Below are positions 9,687 through 22,736 of a stretch of 64,000 bases of DNA, one piece after another. The stretch covers positions 135,156,549-135,220,548 of the forward strand of contig OZ026515.1 of the NCBI GenBank assembly GCA_964019695.1. Reading direction: 5' to 3'. Made by a program: the position numbers and the translations under genes. Numbering within the stretch: position 1 is the first letter of the stretch; each line of letters opens with the position of its first letter. Source of the stretch: Loripinus fragilis. Taxonomy: Eukaryota > Mollusca > Bivalvia > Lucinida > Lucinidae. A model generated the notes under the pieces. It was not told the DNA's origin. It was given only the letters and a program-made list of their open reading frames with translations, and made no database searches.

Positions 9687-11220
9687 TGGTTTACCCCCCC
9701 CCCCCCCCCCGGAGGAATTTTGTAGACCATATTTTCTGGAAGCCCAATGTCTTGCAAGGATTTTGCAACATGTTAGCTCTCTCTCTGACAATTGACAATG
9801 GCAGCAACAGCTGTAACAGCCTGTTACATATGTTACCCTACAGAATATTTGATAACTAACATTTTAGGACTTCAGAAAAGGGCAAAAGAAGGTAAGGTTT
9901 CCAAATTGGTTACATTTTCTAAGTAAGCTATTAGTACTGGGCCACCTATATAGACCGTTGAAAGCAAATAAAGTCACCCTATGTGTAGTGTATGTTACAG
10001 CTTTCATTGAACCCCCTTTTAAATGATAAATGGATCTAATATAGTTTGTCTTAAATTTTATTGAAACCAGTTTATGTTCATGAATTTGGTAATATAATAA
10101 AGAATTTTTAGTTACCTTTTCAAAACTGCAAGCATTATGTTTCTATCTTATAAACTTATTGAGTTATTAGATGATGAACATGGTACCCCCATATCACACA
10201 AAAATGTCAACTGAAATTCTCCAGGCCTTCTTGCGCTGGCTATTCTCCCTCCCCCAAGGGGGATTTTTTACACTATAATTTCCTGATACTACATTATATT
10301 GGCCACAAAATGAAATATGTTAGCCCTTTGAGAGTGTCAGCGTTAACGTGTAAATCATGTTACGTACGTTACCAGCAAAATAACATTAAATTTTCCTGAT
10401 AATGTATCCAACATGACATATTCACGCGTTTTTAAGTCTGGCACAGGTTTAAGAACTTCTTATAACATATTTACATATTTTTAGCATTCATTTTATAAAT
10501 GTCTACAGTTTTTGCCATTGTATATGTTACTTAGTGTTTCATGTTATTTCCAAGTATAAGTATGGCAGTTATTGACTATACATGTATTACATCCGTCAGT
10601 GAATATAACAAATCTATAAGGCTGCAATTAAAAAAAAGTAAAACTCCTTATTACGGTGTCTCACACTTTTTTTACAACCCAAGTTGCATACGTCCCCCTC
10701 CGAATACCATTAAACGTTCAAGATAAGGTCTCCAACTTGACCTGCTTGTACTTATTTGCAAGTTGGCACAGGTCTTTATACTTCTTTTTTCTTTTGCTAA
10801 TTTGTTGAGGAAGTAACTCAAAACATAAACTACCATAACCCCTCTTTTCTTTTATAGAGGCTTCAAAAATAGTTTACATAATATTCATGGAAAGTGTGTA
10901 AGATACAGTGCAATATGTGAGTTACAACTTAAAAGAGCAAAGAAAACCTATCAGGTAGAAGTTATAGAGCTATTTCTTGCGAAGCTATCAACCCTTCGTA
11001 TAAATCCACATCCAAGGGTTAAAAAAAATTCAATGCAGCTCAATAATCCTCTATCAGATTCAACATCTCAAGGAAGCACTCTGGTAATGGACCATTACCT
11101 TGTAACAGCCAATTACATATATTACCCATCAATATCTTTGATAATTTAAGTAAATGACATGACTTCTGAAAAGTGCAAACCATAAGGTAAGTTTTCCAAA
11201 TTGGCTATATCATCTAAGTA
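9687..11220 (+). mobile_element. Large TIR transposon I, left arm
   Basis: Starts at a poly-C tract followed by GGAGGAATTTTGTAGACC and carries three or four related modules. Each has a CCCCC..GGGG(A)ATTTTGTA block, then a GCAA/ATG..TAGCCCTCTG block, then a palindrome of the GTTACRTAYGTTAC type. It matches 29047-30560 (direct) and 22737-23640 (inverted) over hundreds of bases. The inverted copy is read as the opposite terminus of the same element. No open frame in the arm. The Academ superfamily is suspected from coding remnants in neighbouring related blocks, not from the arm itself. Confidence 0.65.
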
Positions 11221-11670
11221 AAGTAAGTAAGTGTGCAAAGATAAGGAATCGATACAATCAAGTACCACACCTGACCAAGGATACCAATGGGAAAGTGACA
11301 AACTCACAGTTAGACACCACACACGAGAGCCAAGAGGTCAGCCCTTTCCCAGCAGGTGACCACAAGGCATATCTAAACAGATGCGCACAAAGGTATAGCA
11401 AACACAAGACAGAAAAACATAAAGGATCCACAAAAGAAGTACCACCTTGGAACGGTCAGTAAAATATTTTACTGGAGGGCTTAAACCTCACCCTTAATTC
11501 AGATGTGGATCAAGACACATAGATATTTGGTTTACATAAAAGGCCCCTAACTTATCAATGCATCATCTCCTAGAACATATAAATCAAGATATAAAAAGGA
11601 GATAAAGTAAAGATAAGGACTCAACAGTAAATAAAACTGATTACCGGAGCAAAAGAAATCCAACAGGTAA
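11221..11670 (-). mobile_element. Solo Penelope pLTR-type insertion
   Basis: On the minus strand it runs from TTACCTGTTGGATTTC to the 3' terminus ..CTTTGCACACTTACTTAC. The uninterrupted relative at 30540-30570 lacks it, so both insertion edges are visible. It corresponds to the pLTR/3' part of the Penelope copy at 20606-21064. The TTAC repeats at the 3' end are the sort of short terminal repeats left by target-primed reverse transcription. Confidence 0.7.
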
Positions 11671-12559
11671 GCTATTTTTGCACCACAGATATCACACTTA
11701 GGGTGTCTGTTACTACACAAAGTGGTTCTGGACGACAGTATGTTGGTTCTGGACGACAATATGTCACTGGTTCTTGACTAAATAAAGAGTTATGTAGTGA
11801 ATGTGTAATGTGTTTGGGAGCCTTGACGCATACTAAACCGCATGTCGTTGTATATTTGCTCAGGATACTTATTAAAACATAATTAATCCTATAGCAAGCC
11901 GATTTTACCCAGTTTGAATTTACCCAGTTTACGCTTATATACAATTATTGTTCTTGAAACTGTGTTTTACTACTACATATGCCCGCATATGCTTATTTTC
12001 TGCAGTCACTTTCGTTTTCTTTGCAATTTTTATGACTTGATATGATGAGGCATTGCTTTGTCGATCATATAGGCAAAATAAGTTTTTCTCTTATAAATCA
12101 GCTTACTTTAGACAAACAAGTTTTTAAAACCAAACTGCAGCTACCTCAGTCATTTTCCAATGTTACAGGTGTGTAACGGATACAAATTTATAGTTTGTTA
12201 CAGGTTAAAGTCGACAGCGTTACAGGTAGAGACGACAGTCTAATGGATCCTCTGTATTTCTATATCACGAAATATCTTATATTTTTGGTGAAGGTGGAAT
12301 GCCCTTTAATATTTTGCTGATGAGGGACCTGCTGAAAAAGTCTTTAAACGTATGAGAATGTGAACAATGATTCGATCATTCGTGAGACCCTAACTTTACT
12401 GGTCCAAAGGATCTCTGACCCCGGGCCTCTGACAGTGGTATTTAATTGACAGTGCATCGCTGCCTATATGTTTGGGAAAAAAAATCAAAGTTGGTCAAAT
12501 ATTTTCATCTACATATATAGTCTCGCTGTTAGTCTCTATTTCAATAGTCCATTTGAAAT

Positions 12560-15500
12560 TTTCAGAACCTAGTAATGTTGAGTACAATGAAGTTCTTTTA
12601 CTGATTCGTGATGAAAATGTGTTCTAGAACAAATCTGGCTTGGTTGCCGGACCGGCAACTTTGGGCAACTCCTACAATTTGCGTAAATCCAAGATGGCCG
12701 CCATGAGCACAATAAAAAATCAACTTTTTAATTTATTGTCATAGAATGGTGTCCAATATGTCTATACAGGGTTTTTTTTGGTATGCAGAATCCATCTCTG
12801 GTGTTATTTTTGCAATTTTATGCTCCATTATAGACATATCGAAGATGGCGACCAGACGCCATCATGAAAATTGACTATTTAACTGATTATCATATGTAAT
12901 ATGATATGTAATATGGGTTTCTATCAGAAAATCAGAAATGATATAACTGACAGATGGGTTGGACTGAAATATCTACAAAACAAACAAAAATTAAAGTATA
13001 ATGTCTCTTCTATTTCTTTATCTTAATTCACATGAATCCAAATGGTCCGAAATTGGGTCGTCAGGAACACCTCCATCCTCATTGTTTTATTCAAGACCAT
13101 CATCAGAATCATCTGGAAGGTTGCTAACAATGTAATCTGTATCACAGTTTCCTATTCAGATGATCTGAAAATTTCCCTGGTTGCAGTGAATGGATTCAAG
13201 CAATCCTGTCCACCATGACAGTTGCAGAATGGCGTGCTGCTTGAAGCATCCACATACCTCCGTAGAACACTTTTTGCCATGAATTGAATCACATCAAGTA
13301 ACGCAGGTGGAGCAGGATCGTCTTCAGCAATGACCAGTTTATAAATTTTGATTTGAAACTACCACACAAAATTTGTGATATCTCTTGACTCACCTGCAGT
13401 ACCTTCACAATCAGCTGCTTTCGGCAACATGATTTGAAGAAGTGCCTGAAGCATGTGTTGCAGAAGATTAGCAGATGTTAGAGGTAAAGCCATCATTTTA
13501 GGATTTCTCATTTTTTGTGAATATATTGTAGCAAGTAGATTCCATGGATGTTACTGGTGGCTGACTATAATGAAACAAAGGAAGGCATTGCTGCATTCAT
13601 CAACTCTGTATGAGTGGTATCAATGTCACCTTTGATAGCTAAACATCGGACGTTTCAGGATAACATAGTATTCAGTGCAGTGACATTTCCTTTGCCATAC
13701 TGGTAGGAAGTTGTAATACAACCACCGAGTGCATGCATACATAGTAGCTGCAAGCATTTCTGACCAAGATCAGCACAGATAGCATTGATGTCAAGTACTG
13801 ATCCATCCCACTGGCCCATCTGTACTTTGCATTGCAAGTCAATCCGATTCACCCAATATGCAAGTAGCACACACACACACACACACATCTGTGTCATCCC
13901 TAAGTATGCTTATCACATTTTGGCCAGACTTAGCTGCTTCCAGCAAGAAGGGTTGATCAATCAGCTTCATCATAAAAATACAATCAGCCCCTGTCTATGA
14001 TGTAGCAATCTCACCAAGATTGAAGGGAATTTAGACGTTGGCAAATTTTCGCTTATTGTATTTGGTTTTCATTTGGCATCTCTCTAAGGCAGATGACTTG
14101 CAATGGAGAGGTCATAGTCAAGCACAGCTCCACTAGCTTGCGGCATCCTGTCATGGTCTTTGGCAGAGATGTCTTGATACTTGTCAAAGACCATAATCTT
14201 CTTAGAAGCTTCAGGATAGTTACTTAAATGTTCTTCGTTTGATGCAATGAGTTAAGATGGAATGTTAACATGTGGCCAGCTAATGCAATAGAAGATCTGT
14301 GAGGCCATCCCTTTCGGATTTTCTTCTTCTTTGTGAAAATATTTTAGCGAGCAGATTCCATAGATGTCCTGGAGGCTAACCATATAATGCAACAAAGAAA
14401 GGCATTGCTGCATTTATCAACTCTGCGTGAGTGGTACCAACGTCACCTAAAGTAGTTACACCTAAGTAGTTTCATGATATCATATTATATTCAGTGCAGT
14501 GACATTTACTTTGCCACGAGGATAGGAAGTTATATCACAATGACTGAGTGTAAGCACCATGGTAGCTGCAAGCATTTCTGACAAAAGTCAGACAAGTGGC
14601 ATTGGTGTCAAGTACTGAACCATCCCAGCGCTTTATCTGTATCTTACATTGCAAGTCTGCCCAATTCACCCAATACAAAAGTAGGATAAACACATCTGTG
14701 TAATCACTAAGTATGCAGGTCACACTCTGACCAGACTAGCACAATTGCCATGACAGCTTCATCAAGACGAAATCTACCATCATCTGTTTTCACTGAAGTA
14801 ATCTCAGCAAGATTGAAGGTACCTATCACACTGGCCAGTTTTCATTTACTGGATTTGCTTTTCATAATTGCATCTATCTAGATGACTTGCGATGGAGAGG
14901 CCATAGTCAATAACAACTTCACTAGCTCGCCACATCGTTTCATTGTCTTTGGCAGAGATGTATTCGTGCCAAAGCTAAGAATCTCATAGTAGCATCTGTA
15001 AAGTTATTAAAACATTCTTCAATGGATGCAACTAAATCATAGTGAATGCCACCATGAAGTCATGAGGTGTCAATAATACCTGGACTTTTGACCAGGCCAG
15101 GTTTATAATCAATGCTTTCACGAAGACATCTCTGACCATCAATAAATGCTGGACAGACAGCTAACAACTCGTAGGCTAACAGAGGACCAAGTTCTATCTT
15201 CCCGTGCTACCTGATCAGAAGCAGTGGGGAAAATATGGTTTTAAGATCTATTACTTGTTTGGATTGTGTACCTTCCGCCTGTCCCATTAACATACACATC
15301 GTCAGAATCAGGATGCTAATAGTTTTAAAGAAACCATCAGGGAGACTTACTATGACACTGCTTTCCACATTTTCACCAATAATAAATGAATCATCTATGT
15401 GTACGTCTAATGAAGCAATCTGATCAGTAAAAGGGATTGTATAGGTGAGGCTGATTATCTCTAGAGGATGAGTATATTTTTACTTAGGGAAATCCAAGGC

Positions 15501-17036
15501 TTGTCGTTATTTTGTTGGCGCCTTGTGCAGTTTCTGTGATATAAAACCATGCATTTATCCTGAGTAGATACTTTCCCCTCAATCAGAAACTGTACATGTG
15601 AGATACACTCATTTACCAAATCAGCAGATGCAGTTTGCCTTTTGGCACCCCTTTGCCAATTCTAATGGCAGTTTGATCACATAATGTATCTGATGTAACT
15701 GCAGTCCAGTATCCATCAGACAAAATTAACATTGTAGTTGCATTTCCATCAAATAATAAGTAATGTAATGTGAATACTTGACATATCCAGCAAGGAAGAA
15801 ATATTTCATCTTCAGCTGTTTCAATTGGACTTCCCCGTCCCACTCTGTGGGCTCAAACTGGTGAACCAGGAGTGTTGGCAGGAGGAAATTTTCCAACTAG
15901 TGTGGAGCAGTTGGATGTATATGAGCTGTTTCAAGTACTGTTCAAAGACATCAAAAGTCTGTTGTCTAATTGACAGAAATCGTTGTAAGAGTGCAGCTGC
16001 TACACTCTGAAATAGTCCATGAATTAACATTGCAAATACCTCTTATTAATTAATCCATTAACTGCAGTGACATAGAATTCCAAGGCTGAGCATTTCACAG
16101 TTCCAATGTAGGCAAAAATAATTACTATTATATACATTCCAGCTGGAAGGACTACTATGTTCTGGAACTCTCTAGGCTGGTTCCAGCACACTTGCAACGT
16201 CACATCATACAACTGCTTGTCAAAGCAAGCGTAAATGAACCATGTTCATCCCCATATCAACTATTGATATCTGCACAAATATTTCTAGGGACTTAGGATG
16301 GTGTTACTCAGGGAACCGAACACAAACATATGTACATGTTTACTGGGTTAGGTATATTCTGCTCGACTATTCATTGTTAAGACCATTCCAGAAAACCCAA
16401 AAAGTGAGATATTTCATAAGGCTCTTTGACTATAAATAACATTCTTTTAAAGATGGCGTTTGGTTGACATCTTGGATTTGATTATTTGAGACTACATTCA
16501 GAATGGTTCCCGCATACCAGAAAACGCCTTAAGACATATTTTATAATTTTCCATGGCGTGCAGTGAGTTAAAAATATGTTTTTAAAGATGGTGTCTTGCG
16601 GCCATCTTGAATATGGTTATTTTAGGTCCTCACAATGCAAATATGCATGCAAAATTGGATTCTTCATACCAGAAAACCTCTAAAATGTCATATTGTACAA
16701 CATTCAGTGACAATTATTTAGAAAAGTTAGTTTTTCCAAGATGGCATCTGGCGGCCATCTTGGATATGGTTATTTGGGGACCTCAAAATGCAAAACTGCT
16801 TGCAGAAATGGATTCCTCATACCAGAAAACCTCTAAAACGACATATTGTACAACATCCTGTGACAATTATTTAAAAAGTTAGTTTTCTAAGATGCCGTCT
16901 GGCGGCCATCTTGGATTTATGCAAATTTCGGGAGTTGCCCAAAGTTACCATTCTGGCAACCAAGCGAGATTAGTTTTAGCACATCTCTAAAGTACAAAGA
17001 AACAATAAAACTTCATTGTACTCAACATTTCTAGGT
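12560..17036. mobile_element. 4.5-kb element with CCAAGATGGCGGCC subterminal repeats
   Basis: Long inverted ends (about 12563-12713 and 16885-17036) share CCTAGTAATGTTGAGTACAA, TTGGTTGCC, AACTTTGGGCAACTCC and AAATCCAAGATGGCCGCC. Extra copies of the AAGATGGC/GGCCATCTT block occur at about 12840, 16450, 16590, 16740 and 16890. Coding remnants lie on the minus strand inside. Either it is nested in the 11693-18879 element or it is that element's original core. Confidence 0.6.
13000..15850 (-). pseudogene. Decayed transposon protein, XPG/FEN-like region
   Basis: Minus-strand fragments read WDGSVLDINAICADLGQK, followed by MHALGGCITTSYQYGKG (13897-13655), with a second diverged copy at 14723-14535 (TDVFILLLYWVN, WDGSVLDTNATC). 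A tDV..LL segment followed by WDGSVLDINA and a GCDTTSY-type segment is a widespread animal transposon signature. I associate it with the PIN/XPG-type nuclease of Academ-like elements, from memory and not from a search. The frame is broken by many stops and shifts. The block 13500-14270 is repeated at 14320-15060, about 820 bp apart, so the pseudogene was duplicated in tandem. Confidence 0.5.
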
Positions 17037-17493
17037 TAATGTACAGGACATATAGGAGTGCCGAATGGACTACAATGGCTATACGCTTTTATTTTTGAGC
17101 TAAAATGGTCATTTTTGTATTAAATATATAGGAAAAAAGAAAAAAAATATTTGTAGCACCATTTCTCCCCTACCCAATAAATTGGTTTTCGCGTGTTTTT
17201 TAAACTCTTTTCTTCAAAAATAATGTTATAATTAGTACAAGTAAGATGCCTTTACATAGCTCCTTAGTCCTGAAATATATCAGCTTATAGCATATTTTTC
17301 ATAGATTATGAAAATTGTCCTTTTAGCGTTACTAAATTCTGTTGTTAGATGGTTTTGTACATACACTTACAGAAAAGCTACATGGCCCCTGAATAAGTGT
17401 AATTTATGCATGGACGAATGGTTATGGTACATTGCTGCATAAAATTACACCAGGCAAATATATTGTCATCAAGGTAGAATAGACTTTATTTGC

Positions 17494-17495
17494 AC

Positions 17496-17581
<86 letters not shown>

Positions 17582-17590
17582 AACAGCAAA
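17494..17590 (+). repeat. (CAA)n microsatellite
   Basis: About 30 units of CAA with occasional CAG near the 3' end. Confidence 0.97.
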
Positions 17591-17599
17591 AATAAACGT

Positions 17600-18300
17600 T
17601 AAAATAATAATGATTTTGACTTTAAAGACTTCCAAATGTGGTTTTAATTGGGTATTGATGTTATAATACCTTACGAAAAAAAAGATTACTAAATGTTTGG
17701 TGTAGTCTATTTATGCATCCCCACCCCTTTGATATCATCTCTTGTATTGACACAGGGATCTGTTATCTAATTATAACCTATTCTCGTTCATAAAACATCA
17801 AACTTCTTATTTAAAGGAAACCAGTGATACTTTATACATAGGGCTATTGAACAATAAGTGTGAAATTAATTGACCTAGTCGTACGAAAATCTGATTTTGT
17901 TGCATGCCTATGTCCTATGCTGACAGCCTCTTTCCAAACATTTTCGCAAGTGACAAAATGCAGGCCTGATCTTGGTCCAAACAATCATCTACAGTCACTG
18001 AAATACCTGATAAGTCCATGCCACTGCAGTTGGATCTACAGATATTCCAGTTTCTCCAGAAAGAGGGGTAAGTTGCTTCAAATCCATGACATCTTTTTGA
18101 GTGATTGGTCATCCGTTAGTGATATGTCACTGAATAGTTTCTTATGTACACCTTTTGTGGAGGTGCTTACATTTGCCATTTTATGGATAGGACTACTGAT
18201 TGAACCAGAACCGGTTAAATTTGCAGAATCAAGAGCTATATTATCAAGAGTACACTAAATGTTGCGGCCCTGTATTTTGAAGACCCGAGCCTTGTATTAG
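17600..18300. other. Non-coding interior of the 7.2-kb element
   Basis: No supported gene. A fragment near 17940-17990 resembles the GCCTGATCTTGGTCC dispersed repeat family. Short open frames on both strands here have no recognisable domain. Confidence 0.35.
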
Positions 18301-18884
18301 ACCAGGGTTGAAAGGTTTCAGAGCAGAATTTACATGTGCTCAAGACAGAAAATTGTCGTCTCTAACCTGTAACAGAAAATATGACATCGTCTATTACATG
18401 TTTCACAGTCGTCTCTGACCAGTAACAAATGAAAAAAAAGAAATCTGGGAGTTTCAGTTTTCTTTAAATAAAACCTGTTAGAATTGACTGAAAAACCATT
18501 AGGATTATATTGTTAGACGATTTATGCTAATTCTATGGCGGAAATGCAAGTAATTGACGACCACAAATTACGTATTTCTGAATTTTCTATTCCAAACCAT
18601 AGTTTTATAATTTAACTACAAATATCTACGACGCTTGTCTTTCTAATGCCAATCTAACAAACACTTAAATGATAGTAATGATCCAAACAAGCAAATAACA
18701 CTATATAAGCATTTTCTGCGACGTATTTGTATGTAACCCTTTTCCACTGTCGTCCAAAACCCGAAATCTGTCGTCTAAACATGTAACTTGTCGTCCAGCA
18801 CAAGAACACAGTCGTCATGAACCAGTAACGGATTGTCATCCACAACCACCTTGTGTAGTAACAGACACCCCTAAGCGTGGATAT

Positions 18885-20605
18885 GGTCCTTTGGCAACAA
18901 TTATGCTTCCCAAGTGTTACGTATGTTACATTATTTTCATTATTCCTATATAAATGTTTTATGAATCTAATATAGTTAGATATATTATTTTAAAATGTAA
19001 ATGTGCTTACTAATTAATTTTGTATTAAAGAATGTTTATGTACCTTTTGGAAACTGCAAATACTATGTTCCTATCTTTGTAAGGTTTGAGTTGTTAAGTT
19101 TTGAACATGGTAACCCCATATCACACAAAATGTGAAATATAATTTTGTGGCTCTTTTGTTAGGGTGTATTCAAGATTGCCTTCACCCAGAGGTACTCGAT
19201 TTCCTTCCCATTTATTTTCCACACATTTTGTCCATATCTGGGAAACCTTACTTGTTTTCATGGGAAAGATTTGATAGTTCAATCTTTGTATGTATATCTC
19301 AAGGACAAAAAGCAGGGTGGAAGTAAGCTCATGTTCATATCTTTTGAAATAGTCAGTATATGTGTATGGCTTTGGTACTTTTTTCAGAAACATCTTGTAC
19401 TGCAACTTATTTACATTTATGTAAATAACACGCGTTAGTGCTTCATGTCACTGATGAGTGCCTAGAGCAATCCTTTATTTGTTTTCCTACCCTGCTTAGA
19501 ATGTAGATGAACTAGTGGGGAGGGGTTCTCTATCAGTTTGATAGGAACAACCTTTCTGTGGCACTAACGCATTGCAACATTGGTAGTGTCACAATCTGAT
19601 AAACAGTGTATGACTGTAGATCTATCCCCCTTATTCTGGGCAGTGTTGTTGACATTCAGAAGGAGACCTTTTGTTGCATACACCAGCGTTGAACAAAACA
19701 CCCAGGTTATCCTCTGCAAGAATGTTTGTAAGACTTTATAGACTGCTGCTTATACATTGTATATATGTATCAGTGACAAAACCAACATGCCCTGCCTTAA
19801 GTGCCTGGTTGAATACTGGTTCCATCTCATCATTGAAGGTGACAGAAACAGCTATTATGCTCTGTAGTATGGCATTACCATCAAAGTTATGTGCAGCACT
19901 ACATAGCCAATCTAATGTTGGTTCAATGTTTTATTGCAAGCCATGCAGAAGTTTGGACTTGTCAGTTTTGGTGGGAATCCTATCAGAAATTGACAGTGAC
20001 CAGAGTACAGTTCCCAGAAGGAACGGCAGTGCCATCTCAAGGTCAACATTATGTCCAAAAGAAAGAAAGGCATGTGACCAAAGACTCTCCTTTAAGCTCT
20101 CATCTGGCTAATTACGTTTGTAAATTGGACAATTTCTTCTTCAAAAGTTTAATAGCTTGTAGCATTTTATGGGGTTGTTAAAGACAATTTTTCAACTAAA
20201 AGTGAGTCATTGAAGTCTGAAACATCCTTCCTGCCAATATCACCAACCTCAATACGACCCTTAGCTATGCCAGGCTTAGCAAGAACACCGAAAGACAAAA
20301 GTACAGTTCATTGTCTTCAAAACTAGAACTAAAAAGATTAGTGAAGCCAGAAACTGCCTCTAGTACTCGTTCTACTTTTCATCTGAGCAGATTAAATATT
20401 TCATTTCAGTACATTGAAGAGTTGTTTCAACATATAGAGCTCTGATGTGATGAGTTATAAACCATTCCATTTGTAGTACGAAGCGTAGTTCTAGCTGCTG
20501 AAGCATATAATACCTTCTTTGACTTGGCACGGGCTTTATTGTTTGCCTGATAGTTATGTCAAAGGCATTTCTCAACCAAAGAACCAATGATTGTCAGACA
20601 CTAAG
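18885..20605 (-). mobile_element. Transposon I, interior resumed, with decayed coding
   Basis: Sequence picks up exactly where 11220/11687 stopped, as judged by the collinear uninterrupted relative 30574-31990. Shared blocks include CACCCAGAGGTACTCGATTT, GAACATGGTAACCCCATATC and TTATCCTCTGCRAGAAYGTT. The minus strand encodes short collinear fragments in both copies (for example IYIQRLNYQIFPMK), so this is the decayed 3' part of a transposon protein. Many stops; function not recognisable. Confidence 0.55.
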
Positions 20606-21064
20606 AGTAAGTAATGGTGCAAAGATCAGGAATCGATACAATCAAGTACCACACCTGACCCAGGATACCAATGGGAAAGTGACAAACTCACAGAAGACAC
20701 CACAAACGAGAGCCAAGAGGTCAGCCCTTTCCCAGCAGGTGACCACAAAGCACATATAAACAGACGTGCACAAAACATAGCAAACACAAGACAGAAAAAA
20801 AACATAAAAGATCCACAAAAGAAGTACCGCCTTGGAACGGTCTGTAAAATATTTTACTGGAGGGCTTAAACCGGTTTAACGGCGCCAACCTCACCCTTAA
20901 TTCAGATGTGGATCAAGACACATAGATATTTGGTTTGCATGAAAGACCCCTAACTTATCAATGCATCATCTCCTAAAACATATAAATCAAGATATAACAA
21001 GGAGATAAAGCAAGGATAAGGACTCAACAGTAAATTAAACTGAATACCGGAGCAAAAAAATCCA
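20606..21064 (-). mobile_element. Penelope-like pLTR/3' region
   Basis: Follows the reverse transcriptase at 21138-22299 on the same strand. The minus-strand 3' terminus is ..GATCTTTGCACCATTACTTAC, and the unit starts at TTACCTGTTGG, the same junction as the solo copy at 11221-11670. Relatives or fragments occur at 4540, 26950, 33033, 50907, 52838, 57600 and 58890. Confidence 0.7.
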
Positions 21065-21137
21065 ACAGGTAAACCCCGGTGGGCCCGACAAACAGCCAAA
21101 GCATCAGGCCCCTACCATCTCATCAATAGATAAGTCT

Positions 21138-22299
21138 TTAAGTCGGAACCATCATAGAGTCTGAAGTCCGACCCACCGGCGTGCAATTAAAGAGGAAAGC
21201 AAAGTTGCCAACCGTGATTGGGTTGACTACCAAGCATGCAGTCTGTTGCAATACATTAATGTTATAGCCAATCTTTTTATAATGGGAAATTATTTTAATG
21301 AACTGCGCTGAAAAATTATTAGAGCCAACAATCTTCTTCAACTTATACACCAAGTCACCATAGAAATCAGGTTCCCAAAGTCCTTGGCGCAAGAGAGATT
21401 TAAGTCCAACTTGGAATTTAGAAATCAAATCATAGTATCGTCTATAAAATTTTGAAAATGTTTTTCGAAGTTTATGATACCGATAGCCTTGTTTAAGAAG
21501 TTTCTGAGTTAACAATTTATTGCGAGTGTTGAAGTCAGCAACATAGCTAGATGCTCTAGCAAAACGAATGAGTTGAGAGATATAGACTCCATAGGATGTA
21601 GAACGAGGAACATCACCATCTAAAAACGGGAAATTGACAATTTCAAAATCAAAGTCGTCACGTTTATCATAAATTTTGGTAGAAACAATATCATTAGAAA
21701 TTGACAAATGCAAGTCTAAAAATGCGGCTTCGGTATCAGAGGCATTGGCTTTATTAAGTTGGAGCTCTGAAGGGTATATTTGACTAACCATATTGTCAAA
21801 ATAAACATTATTAATATTTAAAATATCGTCCAAATATCTGGAAGTAGTGTTAAACGCATCAATAACATCAGCCTGCTTATCATCAGAAAGAGACATCATA
21901 AAGTCCCTTTCATAACAAAACAGGAATAAATCTGCAACCAGGGGAGCACAATTAGTGCCCATAGGAATCCCAACAACTTGTCTATAGAGCTTGGTGCCAA
22001 ATCGAATAAAAATGTTGTCCAACAAAAAGGTCAGCGCATCACATACATTTTGACACGACCATGCATGATATTTTTTTAGGTTTTTCTGAAGTAAAAAATG
22101 CATTTCTGTCACTACATGCAAGGTAAGGAGAGCCTTCTCTCTGGAAGGTACTATCAATAAGATCAATAAGTTTATCTTTAATTAAATTATGAGGTAAAGT
22201 AGTGTAAAGAGTAGAAAAATCATAAGTAGACAAACTGGTCGCATTGAAATCTCCATTTTGTTCCAGAAGCTTTGCATCTGCGATGTGTATCAGACACAT
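21138..22299 (-). pseudogene. Penelope-like reverse transcriptase, frameshifted
   Basis: Reverse transcriptase of a Penelope-like retroelement, 5'-truncated near 22300. The first open segment (22299-22039) holds motif A, YDFSTLYTTLP, with the catalytic Asp. It runs out of frame at the FFTSEKPKK segment, where the second frame (22166-21138) takes over. The second segment carries GIPMGTNCAPLVADLFLF and the catalytic RYLDD box, then FLDLHLSI and KIYDKRDDF, and ends VGRTSDSM. The fingers/N-terminal part present in the copy at 60364-62460 is absent. There is no GIY-YIG domain after the stop. Clade placement within Penelope-like elements is uncertain. Confidence 0.8.
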
Positions 22300-22309
22300 T
22301 TACGAGTGT

Positions 22310-22735
22310 AATCAGTTACACAGGTACGTATTGTGCGTAGTTGGTGTGACCGTGTGCAATGCACATTGAGAACAAGTCATACAGGTAGAGCTGACATTCA
22401 ATTCAAAGTTGTTTTCCTTGTAGCCCTTATCAGTGTCAACACCACCTGAATCATATCCATGTACCTTGCCCACTAACTGAGCTGTTTCACCGTGACTGTC
22501 TTTAAGAAGTTCAGATTTGAATGCATGGTACAAATGTATCTACTGTTTATGTGAGCAAACAGCGAAGGTTGATAGATCACACTTTATCAATAGTTTTAAT
22601 AGTTTTAATCACCATAAATTAATAAGGAACTTCAATTTATTTCAGCCTTATAAATTTTCTAAATTCACTGAAAGACTAAATACATGTATAGTCAACAAAT
22701 GCTTTACAGACACTCAGAATAACTTATGTATCATT
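22310..22735. other. Unassigned sequence between Penelope copy and right arm
   Basis: Short open frames on both strands without recognisable motifs. Probably interior of transposon I beyond the Penelope insertion. Confidence 0.3.
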
Positions 22736-22736
22736 T

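Larger units (their letters stand above)
11693..18879. mobile_element. 7.2-kb TIR transposon with 5-bp target duplication
   Basis: Termini begin CACACTTAGGG (left) and CACGCTTAGGG (right, complement) and continue inverted through GTGTCTGTTACTACACAA and the GTGGTTSTGGAYGACA block. GATAT flanks both ends (11688-11692 and 18880-18884), while the related uninterrupted sequence near 30574 has GATAT once. Subterminal regions repeat the motif CTGTTACAGGTY..AGACGAC in opposite orientations (12150-12240 and 18330-18430). The middle is occupied by another TIR unit (12560-17036). Superfamily not assigned. Confidence 0.75.

Noticed and set aside
13867..13888. Functional (CA)n regulatory element
   Set aside because: A short CA run within a transposon pseudogene, without further support.
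19671..20181. Plus-strand open frames of 146 and 96 codons
   Set aside because: They overlap each other and the collinear copy at 31370-31990 does not keep either frame; the minus strand carries the shared transposon remnant.
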